DNA from: Monoplex corrugatus
Lineage: Eukaryota; Mollusca; Gastropoda; Littorinimorpha; Ranellidae
Length of the DNA stretch: 64,000 nt
Reading direction: 5' to 3'
Assembly (NCBI GenBank): GCA_030674185.1
Contig: CM060307.1
Coordinates: forward strand, 50,838,883-50,902,882
How positions within the stretch are numbered: position 1 is the stretch's first letter; each line of letters begins with the position of its first letter. Position numbers and translations under genes: made by a program. The notes below the pieces were generated by a model. It did no database searches and had not been told where the DNA came from. It was given only the letters and a program-made list of their open reading frames with translations. Positions 58,517 through 64,000 of this stretch are shown one piece after another.

Positions 58517-58845
58517 AGTTTGTGTGTGTGTGTGTGTGTGTCACTGTGTGTGAGCACAAACACTAAATCAGAACAGTTTATAGTCCCTTCAATAGTAAGG
58601 CCATACTGACAAGAGGGAACAGGAAGAGGATACTTCATGAATGGACGCACCTTTTAACAATACACAGGACAGATTATAAATTACCTAAAGAGTGAGAGAT
58701 CATGCAAATACATAAATGCAAATGGTAAATGCTTTACTCTGAGAAAGACCTACACTGCTTGTGAAGAGGAGTGGGTAAACATATAAATATAATGCAGAAA
58801 GAAACAAGGTCAAAGAGAGAGAGGGGGGAGAGAAAAGAGAGGGAA

Positions 58846-58902
<57 letters not shown>

Positions 58903-61238
58903 AGAGAGAGAAGACAGACAGACAGACAGACAGACAGACTGAGACAGAATACAACTATGAATGTGATTTATTCTATATAGGCGAAGGCCCCTTACTGAAG
59001 GGGGATACAAAAACATTAAACTGGAGCATTGTACACAGAAAAACGAACATAATCATTTAACCAATTACAATGCTATGACGTAACAGTAGAGACAGAGACA
59101 GAGACACAGAGAAAGAGAGAGAGAGAGACAGACAGACACAGACAGACAGAAAGAAAAAGAGAGAATGGGGGCGTGTACAGCAGGGAAGGTCAGATGGTCA
59201 TATGAGATCACATAAAAGGGGCAGCACTGATTTAATAATCTTTAAATAAATGATGTTTATCATAATATAAGATATATTGCCATTTCATGGCCTGATGATT
59301 TTCCCATTCTATTTCAATATTTTATGAAATAATGATTTCTTGTTCAATTGTAGATTTAAATTTTAATGCTGTGGATTTATGAACAAGACTGGAGAAACTC
59401 CCTTTTTCTAACACTCCAACCCCGCACCCCCCAATTCAAAATGACACTTTGACTGCACATAAGGTTTCAAAGTACAACTTATTGCATAATTTGGATCTTT
59501 TCCAAGACTGCTCACACTCAAAAAATTCTGTTAAATATTAAATCTAAATGTATGCAATCCATCCAACTCTGCCAGCATTTCTCTGGCAGGTTCCTCGAGC
59601 CTGCTCAACACAATACGCACTGGCAAAGTCTTGAAAATGGGGATGGGGAGTTATGATGGATCATATGAAATAGTATATAGCTGACATAACTGACAGTGAA
59701 GTACCAGAATGACTGAAGCATGGACAGTGAACAGACCAGTTTTCATGCTGTCAGCTGGGAATGTACTTGAGACATCAGATCTTGAGTCTACAGCCATAAC
59801 AAAACTATCAACCAGCCCATGTCAATAAAACAAACAAAAAAACCTGTGGCCTGCCTAAAAGTCCAACTCACGATTCATGGCGTTATCAGCTTGGCCTCTA
59901 ACCAAATGAATTATTGGTTACTAAGATTTGAAATTATTTTATTACTTATCTATCAATGCCGGCCGACATTAATTCTTTTCATGGTCAAGATACTGACTTT
60001 TTCTTCTTCTTCTAAAGTACACAGCAGTCAATACTGCATTTAGGGAATACAATTAAGAATACTTCATTTTACACAGATAAGAATGTCACTAGACATTCTG
60101 ATTCAAATATTTATTTTCAGGGCTAAATGAAATTAGCAGTGACTTTTGTAAAATGGAGTAACACTTACATGTTCTGGACAAACAATTTGCTAACCACATT
60201 ATTCCCCTCTGGAACTCATTAACTAGTATTGTAATGAACACACTCAACTTTGCCCCTGACCTATATATTTAATTAAAATTTTTTTCTGGACTACATACTT
60301 TATCAAAAAACTTCCTGGATAAAGATGAAAATTGCACAGACCCATTTACCAAATCTGACAAATGAAACTGATTCCTCCTGCATTATGTAAATTGGGCAAG
60401 CCTTTTCATTTAAACAAAAAAAAAGTGGTGAAACATGAAAAGGCTGAAAGGCCGAATAGTCATCGTATTACTGCTACTAGTAAAAACAGATTCAGATATT
60501 GACAAGCATAAAAAATAGTGACAGGAAAGATCACAAGGTTTCAATTTCCTCCATCACTCTAGAGATTATAAAGTATTAAAAAGGCAACTTAAAAACCAAC
60601 CAAACAAACAAAACCCAGGGCACTACTTTAAAAACAAACAAACCCCCAAAATGAAATGTTAAATAATCTCTCAAGGCTAACCCCGAATTTCAAATGAGGG
60701 TAGGACTGACAGGGGAGAGACTGAGAGAGAGAGAGAGAGACAGGGGGGGGGGGGGGGCAGAGGCAGGAGAGAAAGAGAGAGGGAAGGGAGGGAAGGGGGA
60801 GAGAGACAGAGAGAGGCAGAGAGACAGAGTAAGTGTCTGTGTGTGGGCGGCTGTATGTTTGTGTGTGTATACACAATGGGTGTGTACGTGATTTGTCTCA
60901 TACGTGTGTGACGGCATACATGTGGCATGATGTGCATACTATTGTCAGTACTGTACATCACTGCATGTAAAGTCGGCACTCTATGAATTGATTTTACAGA
61001 TTTATAACAAAGCCATGACTATGAAATGATTTTATAAACATTCATTACCATCCAAGATACACCACTGTCCGTCAATTTCCACATATTGGATATAAGAGTC
61101 TTCGATGGTGGGATCGTAATCCACAACAAACATTTTTTGGAAAAACTGAATCGTCAGGGCCGACTTGCCCACACCTCCGTCCCCCACCACCACCAGTTTG
61201 TACGTCGTGGCATTATCATGGGGAGGTCTTGTAGCCAT
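45322..61238 (-). CDS. MRAS: M-Ras small GTPase, complete coding sequence (5 exons)
   Basis: A Ras-family GTP-binding switch at the plasma membrane; M-Ras acts in SHOC2-PP1/RAF signalling and in cell shape. Exons, read on the - strand, are 61049-61238, 56688-56841, 49714-49813, 47246-47325 and 45322-45394. They join in frame to 597 nt, 198 residues plus TAG. Visible motifs are the P-loop GDGGVGKS (19-26), switch [17 protein letters not shown] (Gln70 is the catalytic Gln equivalent), NKVD (125-128), SAK (155-157), a polybasic tail and CAAX box CTIL (195-198). Leu at the last position favours geranylgeranylation. M-Ras rather than R-Ras or Ras is indicated by [38 protein letters not shown] and [16 protein letters not shown]. 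The usual activating positions are wild type. Confidence 0.96.
46019..46076. repeat. (CT)n followed by poly-T
   Basis: ACTCTCTCTCTC repeats then about 30 T. In the M-Ras intron between exons 5 and 4. Confidence 0.97.
46540..46960. repeat. TA/GATA-rich and CA-rich low-complexity stretch
   Basis: Mixed TATA, GATAGA and CACA microsatellites with one unique gap (46750-46860). No gene seen. Confidence 0.85.
47165..47238. repeat. (AAG)n microsatellite next to M-Ras exon 4
   Basis: Ends a few bases beyond the exon 4 donor; transcribed as CUU repeats in the M-Ras pre-mRNA. Confidence 0.97.
47246..47325 (-). CDS. MRAS: M-Ras exon 4: SAK motif
   Basis: An 80-nt exon encoding [20 protein letters not shown] and QVVRVI plus two bases of the next codon. 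The acceptor is cattgacag and the donor AG|gtattg. A GAA-type (AAG)n microsatellite lies directly beyond the donor (about 47165-47238). Confidence 0.95.
47456..47675. mobile_element. fold-back TTAA MITE family P, copy 6
   Basis: Starts ACCCTTTGACTCCTGCACCC and ends GGGTGCGGGAGTCACAGGG. Inner part TTAACCCTTTGATCC and GGGTGAGGGAGTCAAAGGG then TTAAG. One arm holds a short foreign stretch (CAAACGCAATGATCTGATGT) that also occurs near 45500. Confidence 0.75.
48135..48300 (+). repeat. interspersed repeat H1 with GGCC hairpin, copy 1
   Basis: Contains CAAATTTTCGGCCAACTGGC then CTTTGTCAAGCATAAGATC, and AAACTTCCCTGCTGCTCCGT. The - strand reads GGCCAGTTGGCCGAAA, a hairpin followed by GAAA. Other copies are at 48440-48650 (inverted) and 61845-62035. 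Confidence 0.75.
48312..48375. repeat. (GAT)n/(GGT GAT)n microsatellite
   Basis: GATGATGATG and GGTGATGGTGA tracts between the two inverted H1 copies. Confidence 0.95.
48440..48650 (-). repeat. interspersed repeat H1, copy 2 (inverted)
   Basis: TTGACAAAGGCCAGCTGGCT then GAAAATTTACACCTGTC and TTTTTTCTGGTTCCTG; it faces copy 1 across the GAT repeat so the two could pair in RNA. Confidence 0.72.
49068..49260. mobile_element. fold-back TTAA MITE family P, copy 7
   Basis: TTAACCCTTTGACTCCCTGA to TGTGGGAGTCAAAGGGTTAA. The inner hairpin ATCCACCAGCTTACTGC / AGGAAGCTGGTGGAT is bordered by TTTAACCCC and GAGTTTAAAG. Confidence 0.85.
49714..49813 (-). CDS. MRAS: M-Ras exon 3: NKxD motif
   Basis: Encodes [20 protein letters not shown] and [17 protein letters not shown] gives guanine specificity. 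The acceptor is tctttgcag and the donor AGG|gtaagt. Confidence 0.96.
49925..50290 (+). repeat. SINE family S1, full copy
   Basis: Head with box A GTACTGGTTAGCGCAATGG and box B GGGTTCGAATCACC, then a body with GGGCTCATTGGGAAGACTGG, TCGTTGAGGGTGCTGTTC, GGCCTGGTTGACGCCAGG, GTACAGCCCTGTCACGCAG, and an ATC-rich tail. It begins about 110 bp from M-Ras exon 3, in intron 2. Confidence 0.85.
51130..52386 (-). pseudogene. RTE-type LINE, reverse transcriptase and C-terminal part
   Basis: From 52386: [20 protein letters not shown] then [30 protein letters not shown], then a decayed catalytic box ([16 protein letters not shown] where FADDI is expected), ISAEKTKIM and [15 protein letters not shown]. After a frame change near 51640 comes [36 protein letters not shown], and after another [19 protein letters not shown]. 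The order is that of RTE-type LINEs. Loss of the catalytic Asp pair and two frame changes make it inactive. It is on the M-Ras strand, in intron 2. Confidence 0.9.
52391..53078. mobile_element. TTAA-flanked element H, 680 bp
   Basis: TTAA at 52391-52394 and 53075-53078. Ends CTCATTCAACCC (left) and CTCTTTCCGCCC (right, complement) agree at 9 of 12. Inside the right end are the palindrome TACGCATATATGCGTA (53042-53057) and the related TACGCATATGCATA (about 52998-53011). No transposase coding recognised. It directly abuts the truncated RTE. Confidence 0.75.
53740..53935. promoter_or_regulatory. CpG-containing, possibly bidirectional promoter
   Basis: CACATCCGGGGAAC, GGGCGCGCTAGCGACAG and GATCAAACGTG stand out from the AT-rich surroundings. 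On + a donor follows (TTGAGCG|gtaagt at 53912/53913); on - a donor also follows (TTAATGA|gtgagt near 53725). Both fit short non-coding first exons leaving one start region. Transcription is inferred, not seen. Confidence 0.4.
55109..55413 (+). pseudogene. exon-like coding remnant of an unrecognised protein family
   Basis: Bounded by acceptor ttttacag and donor GATA|gtaagt on the + strand, antisense to M-Ras. It encodes [40 protein letters not shown], then after a frame change near 55235-55255 [45 protein letters not shown]. The [11 protein letters not shown] pattern looks metal-binding. I recall similar uncharacterised animal proteins but cannot name the family. The frame change suggests decay, or a second hidden junction. 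Confidence 0.5.
56467..56665. mobile_element. fold-back TTAA MITE family P, copy 8 (diverged)
   Basis: CCTCTGACTCCTGCACATTC, then TGCTAGCAAAGCAAAAACTT, TCACCCTATCCACCAGCTT / AGGAAGTTGGTAAGTAGGGTG, ending near the M-Ras exon 2 donor (56688). Outer TTAA sites are lost. Confidence 0.7.
56688..56841 (-). CDS. MRAS: M-Ras exon 2: switch II
   Basis: Encodes [30 protein letters not shown] and [11 protein letters not shown]. The acceptor is tgttgacag and the donor AG|gttagt. It enters in phase 1 and leaves in phase 2, matching its neighbours. Confidence 0.96.
56880..57165 (+). repeat. tRNA-derived SINE (S1-type head) with (CAA)n tail
   Basis: Head AAGTGGCTAGCATAATGAC, box-B-like ATGGGTTCAAACCTCC, then CTGTCGGACTTTTTGGC. 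Ends in a CAACAACAA tail (57138-57160). It begins about 40 bp upstream of the M-Ras exon 2 acceptor on the opposite strand. Confidence 0.75.
57410..57600 (+). repeat. SINE family S2, copy 3
   Basis: GGTTATTAGTCTTTCAGATG, ATAATAAACTGAATTCCC, GATGCAACATACTCG, CAGCGCAGGTAAAATAACCC, co-linear with the S2 body. Confidence 0.65.
57722..57802. mobile_element. family P inner hairpin, copy 9 (solo, diverged)
   Basis: TTTCACTTCCTTACTTTGTC and CAAGCAACCAGCAAGAAGCT, GGTGAGTAGGGTGAGGGAAT with GAAAGG at the end: only the inner hairpin remains. Confidence 0.55.
58258..58545. repeat. (CA)n, (CT)n and (TG)n microsatellites
   Basis: CA tract 58258-58300 followed by CT, then a long TG tract 58436-58545. In M-Ras intron 1. 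Confidence 0.97.
58815..59165. repeat. (GA)n, (CAGA)n microsatellites
   Basis: GA tract 58850-58910, GACAGACA tract 58915-58940, second GA/CAGA stretch 59090-59165. Confidence 0.95.
59575..59665 (-). repeat. SINE family S3, 3' fragment
   Basis: On the - strand: CTTTGCCAGTGCGTATTG, GAGGAACCTGCCAGAG, matching the end of S3. Confidence 0.5.
60720..60840. repeat. (GA)n with poly-G
   Basis: GAGAGA tracts separated by a 15-G run at 60742-60757. In M-Ras intron 1. Confidence 0.95.
61049..61238 (-). CDS. MRAS: M-Ras exon 1: start codon, P-loop, switch I
   Basis: Starts [20 protein letters not shown], continues through [15 protein letters not shown] and YDPTIEDSY, and ends at ILD plus one base. The donor is GATG|gtaatg. 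This ATG is chosen because the short N-terminal extension before TYKLVVVG has the length and composition seen in M-Ras. Confidence 0.96.
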
Positions 61239-61640
61239 ACTGAAGGCTAGAACTGTTCACACGCACACACAAGTTCAATTCCTCACTGGTTCAAGCGATA
61301 CACGCGTCAGTTTTACAAGCACTTCACGTAATTGGATCAAAACACTCGGGTCCGTTGTCAGTCGACAAGTGGTTGTGATAGCTCCACACCACTACCTTCT
61401 AAAACAGTACATTTCTTTCCCCTGCCTCCATTAGTGTGGAAGCATGCTGCGTGATGACTCGTCCGGTCCTCCTGGTAGCTGTATGAATCATACACAAAAA
61501 ATAATCGCCGGGAGTTTTTTTCTTCTTCTTTTTTTTTCTTCACATTGTGCCGTGGGGACCACTGAGTGTTGTTAGTGCATGCGGCCTTCACCTGCTACGT
61601 ACACAGGTTCCGTTTCCGGCTATCAAAATTTGCGCCTGTG
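61239..61640 (-). promoter_or_regulatory. M-Ras 5' flank / probable promoter and 5' UTR
   Basis: Sequence upstream of the M-Ras ATG with scattered CpG and no obvious TATA box at a fixed distance. The transcription start cannot be placed. A promoter is inferred from position only; an upstream non-coding exon is also possible. Confidence 0.4.
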
Positions 61641-61844
61641 TGAAATTCTGGTGCTTTTTTGTACTGATGTCACGGAGCTAGTACCAGACATAGACCAAGA
61701 CGGGCCTTAGAACAAAAAATACCCCCTGCGACATGCGTTATTTAAAAAGGCCTGTCAGAATGACCAGGCGTGACTTGATTAGAAACCAACAAGAGCCAAA
61801 GGGAACAACAACCAAAACAAGTGCGACAGCCCGCGTTCAAGCGA

Positions 61845-62035
61845 ACAGAAACCAGAAAAACACGAATATAGAATCAGCACGCGTATTTACTAGAACCAGA
61901 CAAGGCAGGCACAAATTTTCGGGCAACTGGCCTTTGTCAAGCGTAAACGTAAGATCACAAACAAACAAACACCAAATACAAAAATTATGAGAAAAACACG
62001 GAAACTTCCCTGCTGTTTCATCCAGTGGAAGAAAA
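61845..62035 (+). repeat. interspersed repeat H1, copy 3
   Basis: AACCAGAAAAACACGAATAT, CACAAATTTTCGGGCAACTG, GCCTTTGTCAAGCGTAA, AAACTTCCCTGCTGTTTC. Here the hairpin is damaged (GGGCAACTGGCC). Upstream of M-Ras. Confidence 0.72.
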
Positions 62036-63654
62036 GGACTAAAATGAAATGTCTGTCACCCTTTATATCATTAACAGATAATTAGAGTTCTTTTGATGTC
62101 TCAAAAGTGTTGACATTTGTTGTTTGTAGGAAAAAAAAACACATTCAGTTTAACTAAAATGTATAACTAGCTTTATGTCATTTTAGAATACTATGTTAGT
62201 CTTCAGCAATAGAATCCAAATTTGCATGTATAGAATATCCACTTGTACGATAAATTAAGGCATGAGGTAACAGAGCAACCATATATACCTGCAGCTTAAA
62301 CTAACAACACAAACTTTTCTTCCAAAGAGTCAAGAGTGACAATTATGAATTTAATCTACTGCAGCTCTTACTGTTTGCTTGTATATCAAGTAATAAAAGC
62401 CTATAAATTCCAAGATATCCAGCAACTGTTTGACTCCCTCTCTTGCTCTCTTGATTGTGTTTTCTCATAGAACTCAAAGAAAAAATTCACAGCATTAAAA
62501 CAAACAAACGAAAATGCAGTCTTGGACTTTTCTAGAGTTCTGGTAGACATAGATCGAGTTAATAATAATACTTTTATTTGTATAAATTCCACCTTCCAAA
62601 TGTATGGACTGTTTACACGAATGCAAATTTCACTTGAAAATAAATTTGTGCATGCAACCGTCACTTGTCAGAGTAGGAGAAAGTAAAGCAGCAAAGGAGG
62701 GAGACGGGCACCGTTCACATAATTGTGGCCAAGAGAAAAAAGCAGAAGTCTCTACCACTTCACTTCCCAATGGCCTCCGGGTCACAAGCACCTTTAACCT
62801 GTTTACGATTTTCTGCTTTGCAGCACCTCCGTTGGTGTCTGATAAGTCTATGTTTTCATGATAATAATGATTAAAACTAAATTGTTTTTAAAACAAAAAC
62901 ACGTTGACTTATTTCCCGCGGCTCTAGTTACATTATTTCATGAGCGACACAATCTGAGCATCACGAACTGCCGAAAATATTGGGCAAGGCCCGTGACGTC
63001 TACTTCGTTTTGGTATCAACAGTTTTTCGTTCCCTGCTGTGTGGCTTACTGACAAAGAGTGACAGACCGGACGAGGCTGGCGAGACTAACTACGCAGAGC
63101 GCGTGCATGAGGGGAACAAAATGTAGGGTACCCCGTAGTTCGACTTTCGTCACTCAGAAGTTAACCCACAAAAACTGCGAACTTATCATTACACACTTGA
63201 CATAAAATGCATCGCTCCAGTGCACATTCGACGAAATCGACGGCACCCATACGACATGCCACACCCATACGCGGCAATGTCCGCAGGTCAACTAAATGGA
63301 AACATACAACGTATGCTGTATAAATAACTCGAAAATAAAAATAAACCCGAAACGATTGGCTGGTATTTTAAGCTGCTGACGTGTACATATATAGCTTTGA
63401 AAACATGGGTAGACCGTAAGGTCACGGTCAGGTCGGATGTTTTCGATCGATGATGAGGGCTACAGCCGTTGGTGTAACGAGCTCGGTGTCTCCTGTCTCC
63501 TTCGGCTAGCAACACGACAACGTGGAATCTTTCTTTAACTTGTCTTAGTAGACCACGTGTTGTGTGTGGATACTTGTACATGCAGTTTTTGTTTTTGTTT
63601 ACAAAAAGATCAGGTCAAACCATTTGACGATTTGACATACTCACAACAACAACA
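62036..63654. other. M-Ras upstream region, no gene recognised
   Basis: Mixed unique sequence; moderately GC-rich around 62930-63130. No conserved coding segment, repeat family or TIR identified. Confidence 0.5.
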
Positions 63655-63815
63655 ACAGTAATAATAACAATAATGGTTATGATGATGATGATGACGACGA
63701 CGACGATGATGATGATGATAATGATATGAAAAAGAAGAAGGAGGAGAAAAAGGAAGAGGAGGAGAAGGAGGAGGAGAAGAAGGAGAAGAAAAAGGCGAAG
63801 AAGAAGAAGAAGACT
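63655..63815. repeat. GAT/GAC and GAA low-complexity stretch
   Basis: GATGATGATGACGACGACGA then AAGAAGGAGGAG tracts. Confidence 0.95.
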
Positions 63816-63859
63816 TGTTCAGCATCTCATCTCATCAGACACTTAAGTGCTTAAGTTTG

Positions 63860-64000
63860 GAATCTGGAATTAGTTCAAAAGGGATTCATCGTAGCTGGAC
63901 AATTCCACCTGTGCTCCGCCAATCTGCCAGCAATTATTTGGCCCTGACATTCCCTGAGCCCACCCACTGGCAAGGTCTTGAAATATGGACGGGGAGGGGA
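63860..64000 (-). repeat. SINE family S3, 3' part (cut by window edge)
   Basis: On the - strand: CAAGACCTTGCCAGTGGGTG, GGCTCAGGGAATGTCAGGGC, TTGCTGGCAGATTGGCGGAG, GAGCACAGGTGGAATTG and GATGAATCCCTTTTGAAC, co-linear with other S3 copies. Confidence 0.7.

Overview
This is a window of animal nuclear DNA. The genes have small exons with consensus GT/AG junctions and very long introns, and the rest is dense with SINEs, LINE remnants, TTAA-flanked (piggyBac-type) elements, CA/GA microsatellites and minisatellites. The two recognisable host genes are bilaterian (an IGF2BP/Imp-type RNA-binding protein and an M-Ras GTPase). The SINE and LINE types suggest a lophotrochozoan, most likely a marine mollusc; that identification is inference.

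Layout. 1-25.1 kb is the 3' part of the Imp/IGF2BP gene on the + strand: eight coding exons (4385-25116) that splice in one frame to 366 residues, from late KH1 to the stop codon after KH4. Its introns carry a frameshifted piggyBac at the left edge, LINE remnants on both strands, a complete piggyBac with an intact 585-residue transposase (8933-11578), a 681-bp piggyBac deletion derivative (12046-12734), and two decayed piggyBac pieces (18.5-19.2 kb and 21.3-23.6 kb). 25.1-45.3 kb lies between two convergent genes. It holds Imp 3' sequence, a small TTAA element, an old R repeat, SINEs, several minisatellites and the first copies of a fold-back TTAA MITE family. 45.3-61.2 kb is a complete M-Ras gene on the - strand: five coding exons that join in frame to 198 residues ending in the CAAX box CTIL. 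Its introns hold an RTE-type LINE, tRNA-derived SINEs, a 680-bp TTAA element, more fold-back MITEs, and an unexplained + strand, exon-like segment with its own CpG-containing promoter-like region. 61.2-64 kb is the M-Ras upstream region; I recognise no further gene there.

How the parts relate. The genes are unrelated and simply point at each other. The mobile DNA is the unusual part. At least seven TTAA-flanked families lie within 64 kb. Most carry short self-complementary motifs, usually in pairs, just inside one end. Three piggyBac insertions abut copies of one interspersed repeat (R). In Imp intron 3 a LINE was split by R with a 12-bp target duplication, and R was then split by the intact piggyBac, which gives a readable order of insertion. 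The intact piggyBac is the best candidate for a still-mobile element.
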